DNA of 64,000 nt. Source: Longitalea luteola. GTDB lineage: Bacteria > Bacteroidota > Bacteroidia > Chitinophagales > Chitinophagaceae. Shown one piece after another: positions 54,925 through 64,000 of this stretch (within the stretch, counting starts at the first letter, position 1; each line of letters starts with the position of its first letter). The translations under genes and the position numbers were made by a program. The notes under the pieces are model-generated. The model was not told the origin of the DNA. It searched no databases and saw nothing but the letters and a program-made list of their open reading frames with translations. The DNA lies in contig NZ_JAFIQX010000003.1 of assembly GCF_017356035.1 (NCBI RefSeq), positions 62,001 to 126,000 of the forward strand, given 5' to 3'.

Positions 54925-55663
54925 AACCCAGCACCTCCTGCAGAACCGGCAACGTTTTCATCAACCCAAAGTCCTGGATGTGCAGGGCATAATACATTTG
55001 GTAGGCATGTAGAAGTGTGCGGCGGGTTTCCTGGTTTAATTTTATCTGCGTCAGCTCGTCCGGCTGCATCACTTTCAGTAATTGGGAAGTGATATAGCTG
55101 TAAGGATAGGATAAGAAATGGGGATGAACCGGGTGCTCATGTACGAATTCACCTTCCTGCAGATCGAAGAAAGGTGTTTCTTCCGTGTACCGGTCGGTAA
55201 AGCGGAAACCATAGAACGAAGCCAGGTGCAGGGCGAAGTACAAGGGGAAATTGCCCACCACCTGTTCATCCGCTTTATCGAGATGCATAAACGCATCTTC
55301 TGCGAAATAAAAAAGCTCCGGATTGGATTCGGGTTGTTTCAATGTTTTTGACAACAGCTCAACCATGAACAACGCTACCGAATTCTTAACCACATCGAAA
55401 AAGATATGCTGGTATAAATAGCTCCATTTGAACTCGCGCAGGCGTTGCAGGTGGTGCAGGTCATTATGATAAGCTACCAGCTCCAGGATGGCGCCTGGCT
55501 GAAACAGGTTGGCTTTACCGCTTCCTTTTTTTGAAGAAGTTCTAACGCCGTTCACTATGTACGACTGTATGCCAAACAGCTCTGTGAAAATGCTGACGAT
55601 CACGCTGGTTTCGCCATATTTCACTGTTCGTAATACAATGCCTTTTGTTAAATGGAGCGTCAT
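54923..55663 (-). CDS. recO: DNA repair protein RecO
   Basis: The 246-residue RecFOR-pathway protein loads RecA onto SSB-coated DNA. The N-terminal OB fold begins MTLHLTKGIVLRTVKYGETS with GVRTSSKKGSGKANLFQPGA; a helical C-terminal domain follows without the zinc cysteines of some RecO proteins. Its ATG overlaps the porZ stop (ATGA), so it is translationally coupled to porZ, an arrangement seen widely in Bacteroidota. Confidence 0.93.
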   Translation of the reverse strand: MTLHLTKGIVLRTVKYGETSVIVSIFTELFGIQSYIVNGVRTSSKKGSGKANLFQPGAILELVAYHNDLHHLQRLREFKWSYLYQHIFFDVVKNSVALFMVELLSKTLKQPESNPELFYFAEDAFMHLDKADEQVVGNFPLYFALHLASFYGFRFTDRYTEETPFFDLQEGEFVHEHPVHPHFLSYPYSYITSQLLKVMQPDELTQIKLNQETRRTLLHAYQMYYALHIQDFGLMKTLPVLQEVLG

Positions 55664-57969
55664 TTTTGTACAAATACAATTTTGGTAACCAGTTTTTGTT
55701 GGTGATCTTCATCGCTGACCAACACCAGGTAAATACCGGTTGAAATGCTGCGGCCTTTATAATCTTTTCCATTCCATATGGCCTGACTGCCCAATGCCCT
55801 GGTTTGATACACCAGGCGCCCATCCATTTCAGTGATCTTTACGATCGCATTATTCGCCACGCCCCTGATGGCAATAGTACCACTGTAGCCGGGCGGAACG
55901 GGGTTGGGAAAAACCAATACGTCAGCATGGGTTTCCGTTGGTTCGGTAGCCGTGCTGCGAAACGAACAAATGCCTTTGGCGGTGGCGAAGAATATTTCAC
56001 CGGTTTTGCCATCAATGGCCATTTCTCTTACATCATTGCTTAGGAGCGGACTGTTGCTTTCCGTAAAACGGTACAGTATCTTTTCACCATCGGCACTGAT
56101 GAGCCAAACACCGTTCTGAGTGCCCACCCATTTGCGATCGGCGCCATCTACTGCAATGGTCTGCACCTGTTCATCACTGAATAAATATCCGGCAAAATTA
56201 TCCTTCTGTACAATGGGAAGTACGGCCTCACATCCGTGGTTGGTGAATACCTGTTGTGTGCATTGTATAATGCCAATACCTTTCCTGGTACCAACCCAGA
56301 TAAAGTTGTTTTTGTCTTTGGCAATACACCGTACATCGTTATCGGGCAGGTTGCCATTGCCTTTTCCACTGCGGTATAATTTCCATTGATCATCGCCGGG
56401 GTTATCGATCGATTGGCCATGATTAAAACAAACCAATCCATTGTTCCTGGGCAGGATCATCCATTTCTGGTTGTTATCATCAATTACGATCTGTGAAACG
56501 GCCTGTTCTGGCAGTGCAAAAGGAATAATAAAAGACCGCCAGGAACCATCCGGTTTTTTAACATGTACCGGGTTGAGGCTGCCGTAGTTGGCAATCCATA
56601 AGTTATGATCAGCATCCATGGCAAGGCCGCTTACCCGATAGCTTGCTGCATTGAAATACGCAGGTTGAATAACCGAGTTCTGTTTGAAGATGGAAATGGT
56701 ATTGTCTTTTTTAATGTTCACCAATCCACCACCAAAAGAGCCGGCCCATACACTTTCAGTAGCGGGATCAACAGCCACGGTAACCAGGTCGGGGAGCGTA
56801 TCCAGTATAGAAAAACGCGCACCGTTAAAATAGCTCCAGCTATTATCACTTAAAGCATACAAGCCATTTTTATTATTGCCCGGTTCCCAGGTGGAGGTAA
56901 CATTTCCCGCTGCTACCCAAAGCGTACTGTTGGCTGCCTGCATTTTCCCGGTAGCAATGGAGTAAGGTGCATCGGGTAATAACCGGTTGAAGCCGGAACC
57001 GTTAAAATTTGAGAGCCCTGCAATGGTATCAGCGATCCAGTATTCGTTCTGAAAATAGATCGCCTGCCGCGGTGATCTTATCAATTGTGCATTCTGGATC
57101 GATTGCTCAAATGCGCCTGTTGCCGCGAGTACAACCACCCGGCCCGTATTGTTATTGCTTTCGCTCAACAGGATCCTGTTATTGGATACAGTGCAGTTAT
57201 TGATCGTCCATCCATCGCGATAAAACAAGCTCCAGTTATTGCCAGTTTGTAACCAGAGAGAATCATTTTTTAGAGCTATTACATTGTTTTGCACAGATGC
57301 CAGCGAACGTACGCGGCCGGCAGGTAACCCGTTGGCGCCCGATACCAGTTGCCAGTTGCGGAAGTCGGCCAGGTTAGCGCCGTTAACAGGCGCTTTCTTT
57401 AAGCCCTCTTCGGTAGCAGCATACAAATAACTGCCGTCACCTGTAATGGCGTTCACTTTTACCTTCGCTCCATTAAGGCCTATAATGTAAGTCTCTTTTA
57501 TTTCGTATTTATCGAGATTGATCACCACAATGCCCATACCCGTAGCCAGATAGGCCAGTGACTGATGGATGTATACAGCCCGAATAGTTTTATCGCCCGA
57601 CAGGCCGGCATTCTTCAGCGCATCGATATTAATTACTTTGTTATCAACCAACACATCAATATTGCTGTTGTTATAGCCGATAATTATCCGTTGCCCGTTT
57701 GGTTCAGCGGCAACAGCGCTGATGCCCGTTTCAGAAAGTCCATTGGTCCTGCTCCAGCGTTCAATACTGTTATCAGCAGGATCAACCGAGAATAAACTAT
57801 AAGGGGTAACAGCCCATATGCTGCCGTTGGTACAGGTAACACCGGTTACCTGCTGATAAGGTAAATGATCCCGCCATTGGCCAATTGGCTGCAATTGAGC
57901 GGTTGAAGCGAATGGAACGGTGAGCGCCACGCAATAAAAGGCCAGGATACGCTGTAGCATAGTTATCAA
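55660..57969 (-). CDS. porZ: Type IX secretion system protein PorZ
   Basis: The 769-residue secreted protein has a signal peptide, then the PorZ N-terminal propeller beginning IGQWRDHLPYQQVTGVTCTN. Repeated propeller blades carry motifs such as DKNNFIWVGTRKGIGIIQCT and DGADRKWVGTQNGVWLISAD, and a type A sorting domain ends the protein (VLVFPNPVPPGYSGTIAI to GIYLVLVSDE). PorZ is a surface protein that delivers anionic lipopolysaccharide to the attachment sortase PorU. The overlap with recO is a family hallmark. A start at MLQRILAF three codons later is also possible. Confidence 0.9.
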   Translation of the reverse strand: MITMLQRILAFYCVALTVPFASTAQLQPIGQWRDHLPYQQVTGVTCTNGSIWAVTPYSLFSVDPADNSIERWSRTNGLSETGISAVAAEPNGQRIIIGYNNSNIDVLVDNKVINIDALKNAGLSGDKTIRAVYIHQSLAYLATGMGIVVINLDKYEIKETYIIGLNGAKVKVNAITGDGSYLYAATEEGLKKAPVNGANLADFRNWQLVSGANGLPAGRVRSLASVQNNVIALKNDSLWLQTGNNWSLFYRDGWTINNCTVSNNRILLSESNNNTGRVVVLAATGAFEQSIQNAQLIRSPRQAIYFQNEYWIADTIAGLSNFNGSGFNRLLPDAPYSIATGKMQAANSTLWVAAGNVTSTWEPGNNKNGLYALSDNSWSYFNGARFSILDTLPDLVTVAVDPATESVWAGSFGGGLVNIKKDNTISIFKQNSVIQPAYFNAASYRVSGLAMDADHNLWIANYGSLNPVHVKKPDGSWRSFIIPFALPEQAVSQIVIDDNNQKWMILPRNNGLVCFNHGQSIDNPGDDQWKLYRSGKGNGNLPDNDVRCIAKDKNNFIWVGTRKGIGIIQCTQQVFTNHGCEAVLPIVQKDNFAGYLFSDEQVQTIAVDGADRKWVGTQNGVWLISADGEKILYRFTESNSPLLSNDVREMAIDGKTGEIFFATAKGICSFRSTATEPTETHADVLVFPNPVPPGYSGTIAIRGVANNAIVKITEMDGRLVYQTRALGSQAIWNGKDYKGRSISTGIYLVLVSDEDHQQKLVTKIVFVQK

Positions 57970-58274
57970 AGGTAATTATATGTGGTTGACCTGCCGCTTA
58001 TTAAAAATATGTTGCACCTGATACTAAACCATAAGTAAAAAACGTACTAGAGAGCTGAAAAAGAGAAATAATATTACGAAAATATAATTTCCTAATTCAT
58101 TGGCATTAAAACTTTGTTAGACGCTTTCTATAGCGGCAAATAAACTTCCTTAATCCTGCTAAATTGAGTTTCTTTGCGGCCAGGAATCAAGGTAGATGCG
58201 CCAGAGCATTGGGCTTTGGAGCTTTTATAGTGATTTGGTATTTGTTATTTGAGATTTAATATTCGATATATCTT
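57970..58274. other. 305-base divergent spacer
   Basis: Between porZ and the exporter gene. It holds the ATTTGGT heptamer array (58233-58267) just before the exporter start and no other recognisable element; the promoters must lie here. Confidence 0.5.
58233..58267. repeat. Heptamer array ATTTGGT/ATTTGTT
   Basis: Five consecutive 7-base words, atttggt, atttgtt, atttgag, atttaat, attcgat, end seven bases before the ATG of the exporter gene, making this one of the few arrays placed in a likely 5' leader. Confidence 0.75.
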
Positions 58275-60626
58275 ATGTGGGAAAAAATCGCCCGGTTCAT
58301 TTTACGGTCTCGCTGGACACTGTTGATCATCTTACTGGCCCTTACCGGTGTAATGGGCTATCACGCATCGAAAGTACAGATGAGCTATGAATTTGCAAGA
58401 GCTATTCCAACCGATAATCCCAAATATCAGGCCTATCAGGCATTCCGCAGCCAGTTCGGTGAAGATGGTAATCTGATGGCCATAGGCGTTACGACACCCG
58501 ATCTGTTCAAGGCTGAAGTATTTAATGATTATGCCGCCCTGGCCAAACAGATAAGAGGAGTCACAGCAGTAGAAGATGTATTGAGCGTACCTGCCGCTAC
58601 CAACCTCGTGAAAGATTTCGCCAATGAAAAGCTGAATGCAGTGCCGGTCTTTGCCAGCCGGCCCCTCACTCAACCGGAGCTGGATAGCATGACTGCTGTT
58701 TTCTTCAGTCTGCCTTTTTACAAAGGCTTGTTATATAATCCGGCTACCAATACCTACATGATGGGTATCCGCATCAATAAAGAAGTATTGAATTCGAAAC
58801 GCAGAAATGATGTAGTGGCGAAAATTGTGGAAACAGCCGATGCTTTCGGGCGTAAGCACAATATCGAAATGCATTACAGCGGACTGCCCCTGATACGCAC
58901 CAACCTGGCTACCAAGGTAGCTGCCGAGATGCAATGGTTCCTGTTAGGCTCAATTATTTTGTCGGCCATTATCTTACTGGCCTTCTTCCGCAGCTTCAGC
59001 GCTACTGCCATTTCGCTGGCCGTTGTAATTATCGGCGTGATCTGGTGTATGGGTACCATTGAATGGATGGGCTACAAAATTACCCTGCTTACGGGTGTAA
59101 TTCCTCCGCTGATCGTTGTGATCGGAATTCCCAACTGTATTTACTTCCTCAACAAATATCACACAGCTTATAACGATGTCAATGGGCAGGTGTTTGCCGG
59201 TACCAGCAGAAAGCGGATTGCATTAACCGCTATGATCAGCCGCATGGGTGTAGTAACACTCTTCTGTAATATTGCGGCGGCCATCGGTTTTGCAGTGTTT
59301 GGCCTTACCAAAAGTGAAGTGCTGAAAGAATTCGGGATAGTAGCAGGTATCAACATCATGGCCCTGTTCTTTATCTCGATCATGTTCATTCCGGCCGTGT
59401 TGAGCTTTTTACCTGATCCCAAGAAAAGACATACCCGTTACCTGGAAAATAAATGGCTGCTCGCTATTTTGGATAACCTCGAACGCTGGTCGTTGCATCA
59501 TCAAAAGCTGATTTACGGAATAACAGCCGTGATACTGGTAGCATCGGTGGCCGGCATGTTCAAATTGAAATCAGTTGGTTTTATTGTAGATGATCTGCCA
59601 AAGACGGATAAGATCTATAAAGACCTGAAATATTTCGAAGCGAATTTCCGCGGTGTAATGCCACTGGAAATAGTGGTGGATACCAAACAAAAGCAGGGAC
59701 TACGCCGTAATCCGGTGCAAACCTTTGCCCGCATCGATTCCCTGTCGCAGTTTATTGCCGCACAACCTGAAATGGCCCGGCCGCTCTCGATCGTAGAGGG
59801 GTTGAAATTCGCCCGCCAGGCTTATTACAACGGCGATAGCAGCAATTACCAGGTGCCCAATGAAGGCGATCTTCTCTTTTTGTCGCAATACCTCAGCGCA
59901 AAAGCATCAACAGACAGCAATGGTAAACAAAACAACTTTACACGCATTGTAAGCTCTTTTATGGATAGCAACCGCCGGCTGGCGCGTATCAGTGTTAATA
60001 TGGCCGATGTAGGCAGCAAACGCCTGCCCGAACTTATCAGCACTATTGAAGACCGCAGCCGCCAGTTGTTCGATACTTCCAGATACCATGTTGAATTCAC
60101 CGGCACCAGCGTTACCTTCCTTGAAGGCAGTGCATTCATTATAAACGGACTGAAGGAAAGTATTATGTGGGCCTTCCTGCTGATCGCCCTTTGTATGTTA
60201 TACCTGTTCAGGTCATTTAAGATCCTGATATGTTCGCTCATACCGAATATTATTCCGCTTATTATCACGGCTGGTGTTATGGGCTGGACGGGTGTACCCA
60301 TAAAACCATCAACCGTACTCGTGTTTTCAGTGGCTTTAGGCATCGCAATAGATATAACCATCAGGTTCCTCGTAAATTATAAACAGGAACTTTCCTTAAA
60401 TAGTAAAAAGACCTCACATGAACTGGTAATCGATACCATTCATAAAACAGGTATTAGTATCATTTATACCTCATTGACCCTCATTGCGGGTTTTGTAATA
60501 TTCTGCTTTAGCGGCTTCGGCGGTACACAGGCGTTAGGTTGGCTTACTTCGCTTACCCTCGTGCTGGCAACGTTAACGAACCTCATCTTTTTACCGGCAT
60601 TGTTGCTCACGATGATAAAAAAATAG
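58275..60626 (+). CDS. RND/MMPL-family exporter
   Basis: The 783-residue inner-membrane protein has two six-helix halves with sterol-sensing-like segments (IILSAIILLAFFRSFSATAI, then GIPNCIYFLNKYH; second half MLYLFRSFKILICSLIPNII and SVALGIAIDITIRFLVNY) separated by two periplasmic domains. This is the MMPL/RND layout for export of lipids or hydrophobic compounds using the proton gradient. No fusion protein or outer-membrane factor is adjacent, so it resembles the stand-alone lipid transporters. The substrate is unknown. Confidence 0.88.
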   Translation: MWEKIARFILRSRWTLLIILLALTGVMGYHASKVQMSYEFARAIPTDNPKYQAYQAFRSQFGEDGNLMAIGVTTPDLFKAEVFNDYAALAKQIRGVTAVEDVLSVPAATNLVKDFANEKLNAVPVFASRPLTQPELDSMTAVFFSLPFYKGLLYNPATNTYMMGIRINKEVLNSKRRNDVVAKIVETADAFGRKHNIEMHYSGLPLIRTNLATKVAAEMQWFLLGSIILSAIILLAFFRSFSATAISLAVVIIGVIWCMGTIEWMGYKITLLTGVIPPLIVVIGIPNCIYFLNKYHTAYNDVNGQVFAGTSRKRIALTAMISRMGVVTLFCNIAAAIGFAVFGLTKSEVLKEFGIVAGINIMALFFISIMFIPAVLSFLPDPKKRHTRYLENKWLLAILDNLERWSLHHQKLIYGITAVILVASVAGMFKLKSVGFIVDDLPKTDKIYKDLKYFEANFRGVMPLEIVVDTKQKQGLRRNPVQTFARIDSLSQFIAAQPEMARPLSIVEGLKFARQAYYNGDSSNYQVPNEGDLLFLSQYLSAKASTDSNGKQNNFTRIVSSFMDSNRRLARISVNMADVGSKRLPELISTIEDRSRQLFDTSRYHVEFTGTSVTFLEGSAFIINGLKESIMWAFLLIALCMLYLFRSFKILICSLIPNIIPLIITAGVMGWTGVPIKPSTVLVFSVALGIAIDITIRFLVNYKQELSLNSKKTSHELVIDTIHKTGISIIYTSLTLIAGFVIFCFSGFGGTQALGWLTSLTLVLATLTNLIFLPALLLTMIKK

Positions 60627-60669
60627 CAGCGTACGGTAAAAAAATCAAGTTATCGTGTGTGCTTTTAGT

Positions 60670-60677
60670 TATATTTG
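60670..60677 (+). promoter_or_regulatory. -7 box before susC
   Basis: TATATTTG matches TAnnTTTG, 61 bases before the ATG. The leader that follows contains two copies of TGACAAGTTG. A -33 TTTG is not present at the standard distance. Confidence 0.4.
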
Positions 60678-60681
60678 ATTA

Positions 60682-60716
60682 CTTGACAAGTTGGCCGCCC
60701 AGCCTGACAAGTTGAA
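60682..60716. repeat. TGACAAGTTG duplicated in the susC leader
   Basis: cttgacaagttgg and cctgacaagttga are separated by a GC-rich 8-base stretch (ccgcccag). The word is shared with the array at 49.27 kb, and the pair would form a hairpin in the 5' leader. Confidence 0.6.
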
Positions 60717-60738
60717 CTAACTAACTAAAAATTCACAC

Positions 60739-63700
60739 ATGAGAAAATTACTATTACTGCTATTTGCAGTAGGCGTAAGCACGTGCCTATTGCAAGCCCA
60801 AACCCGCACCATTAAGGGAAAGGTCACAAGCTCCGATGGAAGTCCAATCCCCAACGTTTCGATCATCATCAAAGGAACAGCTTACGGAACCACTACCGAT
60901 TTCGATGGCAACTACACAATGAGCGTACCAGCCGGTTCCAGGATACTGAAATTTACAGCAGTTGGCATGAGTGAGTTAGAGATCAGCATTGGCGACAAAG
61001 GCGTCATTAATGCACAGTTGGAATCAGCCGACAAGAACCTGGCCGAAGTGGTGGTGGTTGGTTATGGAACACAAAAAAGAAGAGAAGCAACGGGCAATCT
61101 TTCAACCGTGAAAGGGGTTGCTGTTGCCGATAAACCCATTCAAAGTTTTGAAGCCGCATTGGGCGGCCGCGCCCCGGGCGTTCAAATAACCGTACCGAAT
61201 GGTATCGTGAACAACCCGCCGGTTTTCCGCATACGCGGTACCAACTCTATTTCCTTAAGTTCATACCCGCTGGTCGTTATTGACGGCGTGCCCACCTTTA
61301 CCGGCGATTTCAGCGGAACCAGCGCCGGCGGTAATGCCCTGGCCAGCATCAATCCAAGTGATATTGAAAGCATCGACATTGCCAAGGACGCAGCTGCTTC
61401 AGCCATTTATGGTAGCCGTGCTGCCAATGGCGTAGTGTTCATCACTACCAAAAAAGGCAAACTTGGCCGTGCCCGCGTATCCTATGATGGCTGGGTGGGC
61501 TGGACGAAAGTGCAACGCTTGCCCGAGCTCCTGAATGCCCAGGAATATACCGACTTTAAAAACCAGGGCCTGAAGAATGCCAATACCTATAATGCCAGCA
61601 CCAATTACTTTGCTTTAACGGAGGGCCCGGATGGCCAGCCCATCGATACCCGTTGGTACGATTACCTGTATCGCACAGGCGTATCGCATAACCATTCAAT
61701 AAGCGTATCAGGCGCTACCGAAAATACCAATTACTATTTTTCACTCGGTTATACCAATCAACAGGGTATAGTTAAAAGAAATGATTTCAAACGTAAATCG
61801 GTTCTCTTTAATATCGATCATAAGGTGAACAAGGTCATTTCAACCGGCGCTAAAATATCATACAGCAATGAAGATAACCTGGCCGCAGCCAGCTCAGGAT
61901 CGCTGCCGGGCGAAGCATTCAACACCGGCGGTTTCGGCCGAATTGCCCTTATTACCGCACCGAGTATTTCACCTTATAACAATGATGGCACTTATAATAC
62001 CACCGCCGGCCTTATTGGTGTTATGAATAACAAGCAATCACAAATGGGTTTTTATAATCCTGTAATTACTTTAGACAGGAACCGCAGCAACACAGAAATG
62101 AACCATATCCAGGCAAACGGTTATATCCAGGTTAAACCGTTAAGCTGGTTAACATTTCGATCACTGTATGGCATCGACTACCTGTATGCTGATAACCAGA
62201 TCTACCAGGATCCCACCAGCGGTGAAGGCTATGCCACGATAGGTTTTGCCCAAAGTGTGCTTGGTAAGAACAAACGCAGCGTTTGGACCAACACCCTTTC
62301 GATCGATTACGTATTTGGCGACGATCATTCAATTGGCCTGCTGGCCGGTATCGAGGATCAGCGTACTAACAGTGAAGGATATGGGCTTTCGCGTCAGTCC
62401 ATTTCTGATCCCTATTTCTCAAATATCCAGGGCGGCTTTACGGTGAATAATCCGGTATCATTATCCATTGGGAATAATTACCTGTATTCACAATTCGGCC
62501 GGTTCAATTACAATTTTGCCAAAAAATATTACCTGAGCGGTAACCTTCGCCAGGATGAATATTCCGGCCTCGGCTTTAACAAGCGCAAAGGACTGTTCTG
62601 GGGCGTATCTGCAGGCTGGGAAATTGCCAAAGAAAATTTCTGGGAAGCAGCCGGTCTCGACAATATCTTCAGCAGCTTCAAACTCCGCGGGAGTTATGGT
62701 AAAGTGGGTAATATCAATGGCATCGGTAATTATGAATCTTATAGCACCTATGCGCCCGGTTTATATGGCGGCCTGCCAACCATCGGCTATAACCGGTCAG
62801 GCAATCCGGATCTTACCTGGGAAACCAGTAAAAAGACAGACGTAGGATTTAACCTGGGTATTTTACAGGACAGGATCACGGCTGAATTCTCTTATTACAA
62901 GAACAATATCGATGGACTCATCCTGGATGTAACCCAGGTTCCGTCGGCAGGTATTCCCAACGCCATCAGGACCAACGTGGGCAGTATGTATAATAAAGGG
63001 TTTGAAGTAGGGATCAATGCCAACATTCTTCAGGGTAAAGACTTCACCTGGAACACCTATTTTAACCTGAGCATTAATAAAAATGAAGTGACCGCTTTGG
63101 CGCCCGGCCTGCCTTTCATCATTGTAACATCACCGGCCGGCGCATCAACCAATGAAGCGGTAAGTATAACGCAGCCCGGTTACAGCATTGGTACCTTGTA
63201 CCTGATCCCTACCCGTGGTGTTGATCCTGCTACCGGTAGAAGGATCTTTGTGAATGCAGCTGATAAAGAAGTATATTATGCGCATCCCGGCTCATGGCAA
63301 TATGCCGATGGCACGGCAGCGCCTGCCATTTCTACTACCGACAGAAGATTACAGCAGAATACAGTTCCTAAACAGATCGGTGGTTTTGAAAATACATTCA
63401 CCTACAGGAATTTTGAATTAAATGTGCTGTTGACCTATCAATTAGGATTCTATGTATACTACGGAACAGAAGCAGGCCTGAGAGATTATCGTTTCTGGAA
63501 TAATGAGCGGGCCGTATTGAATGCCTGGACCAAACCGGGCGACATCACCGACATGCCCAGAAATGTGTTTGGTGATAACTATTCCAATGGTTCTGCCGTT
63601 CCGCTGGATGTGCACATGCACAAAGGCGATTTCCTGAAACTGCGCAATGTTACCCTCGGCTATAACTTACCGAAATCAATTATCGAAAAGATAAAGATCA

Positions 63701-63870
63701 GCAGTGCCCGGTTCTATGTAAGCGGACAAAACCTGTACATCTGGACCAAATACCCGGGTCCCGATCCGGAAACTTCTACTAATGGTAATAACCCGGCCAA
63801 CCAGGGTATCGACAGAAACCAGGTGGCCAATGGCAGAACGGTAACCCTTGGCTTAAAGCTCGGTCTCTAA
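60739..63870 (+). CDS. SusC/RagA family TonB-linked outer membrane protein
   Basis: The 1043-residue receptor has a signal peptide (residues 1-20), a carboxypeptidase-regulatory-like domain (about 24-95, TRTIKGKVTSSDGSPIPNVS), the TonB box region EVVVVGYGTQKRREATG, a plug domain with SLSSYPLVVIDGVPTFTGDF and DAAASAIYGSRAANGVVFI, and a 22-strand barrel ending TVTLGLKLGL. It imports an oligomer, most likely a glycan or peptide, with the SusD-type lipoprotein encoded 36 bases downstream. No glycoside hydrolase is visible, so the substrate cannot be named. Confidence 0.95.
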   Translation: MRKLLLLLFAVGVSTCLLQAQTRTIKGKVTSSDGSPIPNVSIIIKGTAYGTTTDFDGNYTMSVPAGSRILKFTAVGMSELEISIGDKGVINAQLESADKNLAEVVVVGYGTQKRREATGNLSTVKGVAVADKPIQSFEAALGGRAPGVQITVPNGIVNNPPVFRIRGTNSISLSSYPLVVIDGVPTFTGDFSGTSAGGNALASINPSDIESIDIAKDAAASAIYGSRAANGVVFITTKKGKLGRARVSYDGWVGWTKVQRLPELLNAQEYTDFKNQGLKNANTYNASTNYFALTEGPDGQPIDTRWYDYLYRTGVSHNHSISVSGATENTNYYFSLGYTNQQGIVKRNDFKRKSVLFNIDHKVNKVISTGAKISYSNEDNLAAASSGSLPGEAFNTGGFGRIALITAPSISPYNNDGTYNTTAGLIGVMNNKQSQMGFYNPVITLDRNRSNTEMNHIQANGYIQVKPLSWLTFRSLYGIDYLYADNQIYQDPTSGEGYATIGFAQSVLGKNKRSVWTNTLSIDYVFGDDHSIGLLAGIEDQRTNSEGYGLSRQSISDPYFSNIQGGFTVNNPVSLSIGNNYLYSQFGRFNYNFAKKYYLSGNLRQDEYSGLGFNKRKGLFWGVSAGWEIAKENFWEAAGLDNIFSSFKLRGSYGKVGNINGIGNYESYSTYAPGLYGGLPTIGYNRSGNPDLTWETSKKTDVGFNLGILQDRITAEFSYYKNNIDGLILDVTQVPSAGIPNAIRTNVGSMYNKGFEVGINANILQGKDFTWNTYFNLSINKNEVTALAPGLPFIIVTSPAGASTNEAVSITQPGYSIGTLYLIPTRGVDPATGRRIFVNAADKEVYYAHPGSWQYADGTAAPAISTTDRRLQQNTVPKQIGGFENTFTYRNFELNVLLTYQLGFYVYYGTEAGLRDYRFWNNERAVLNAWTKPGDITDMPRNVFGDNYSNGSAVPLDVHMHKGDFLKLRNVTLGYNLPKSIIEKIKISSARFYVSGQNLYIWTKYPGPDPETSTNGNNPANQGIDRNQVANGRTVTLGLKLGL

Positions 63871-63906
63871 ACTCTTCTGATCTATTAATTGCAAAACACA
63901 GGTAAA

Positions 63907-64000
63907 ATGAAACAACTAATCAATAATATAGTTTTTGTTTGCGCTGTATCGCTCGTGGTTACAGCCTGCAAACGCGATGGTCTTATGGAAACCGTACCTA
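63907..64000 (+). CDS. SusD/RagB family lipoprotein, truncated by window end
   Basis: Only the first 31 codons are in the window: a signal peptide with lipobox SLVVTAC (Cys21), then KRDGLMETVP. The position 36 bases after a SusC gene and the short hydrophobic lipoprotein signal identify it as the SusD-type surface lipoprotein that caps the SusC barrel. The rest lies beyond 64000. Confidence 0.8.
   Translation, partial: MKQLINNIVFVCAVSLVVTACKRDGLMETVP

Overview
The window is a stretch of Bacteroidota chromosome, most like the Chitinophagaceae (Chitinophaga/Niastella type). The evidence is gliding genes gldE and gldD beside mutY and ssb, a PorZ homologue of the type IX secretion system overlapping recO, a SusC/SusD pair, DUF5777, DUF1501 and DUF1800 proteins, a FtsH-LUD pair, and -7 boxes of the Bacteroidota form TAnnTTTG. 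Genes have no evident Shine-Dalgarno sites, and several appear to start with TTG or GTG (gldE, rsfS, lpxH, the ECF sigma gene, the anti-sigma gene, the DUF3109 gene). I saw no tRNA, rRNA, CRISPR array, insertion sequence or prophage, so this looks like core chromosome.

Layout. 1-5.4 kb: a YugP-type zinc protease, a 1.1 kb repeat-rich gap, then a leftward block of HU, a TPR protein, a 31-residue mS38/COX24-like basic protein and RNase G. 5.8-13.5 kb: a rightward block of mutY, ssb, gldE, gldD, a DUF3109 protein, lutB and a polysaccharide deacetylase-like protein. 13.6-17.4 kb: leftward purH and a ComEC-like protein. 17.4-20.7 kb: a structured intergenic region, an unknown protein, then a membrane protein, histidine kinase and NarL-type regulator module. 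20.8-29 kb: leftward carB without its allosteric domain, a small membrane protein, an M23 peptidase, Bcp peroxiredoxin, a coiled-coil protein and a ROK repressor. 29.3-31.7 kb: a four-gene envelope locus (heme-motif lipoprotein, OB-fold protein, YceI, DUF5777 barrel). 31.8-43.6 kb: birA, rsfS-ftsH-lutC, a GGCT-like protein, lpxH, a secreted propeller-like protein, MscS, a MerR regulator, gyrB and a small conserved protein. 43.6-57.9 kb: a DUF1501/DUF1800 pair, serS, cyclophilin, gcvH, an ECF sigma/anti-sigma pair, VanZ-like protein, prfA, an amidohydrolase, recO and porZ. 58.3-64 kb: an MMPL/RND exporter and SusC followed by the start of SusD, cut by the window edge.

The most unusual feature is not a gene. 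At least seventeen intergenic sites carry arrays of degenerate 7- or 8-nucleotide words. The word differs from site to site but the periodicity is constant. Many arrays come as inverted arms around a unique core, and several run up to or into the 3' end of a neighbouring gene (mutY, carB, birA, recO). Two gene-free regions (17.4-17.9 kb and 51.7-52.4 kb) hold nested hairpins and terminators that no annotated gene explains and may encode small RNAs or leaders.
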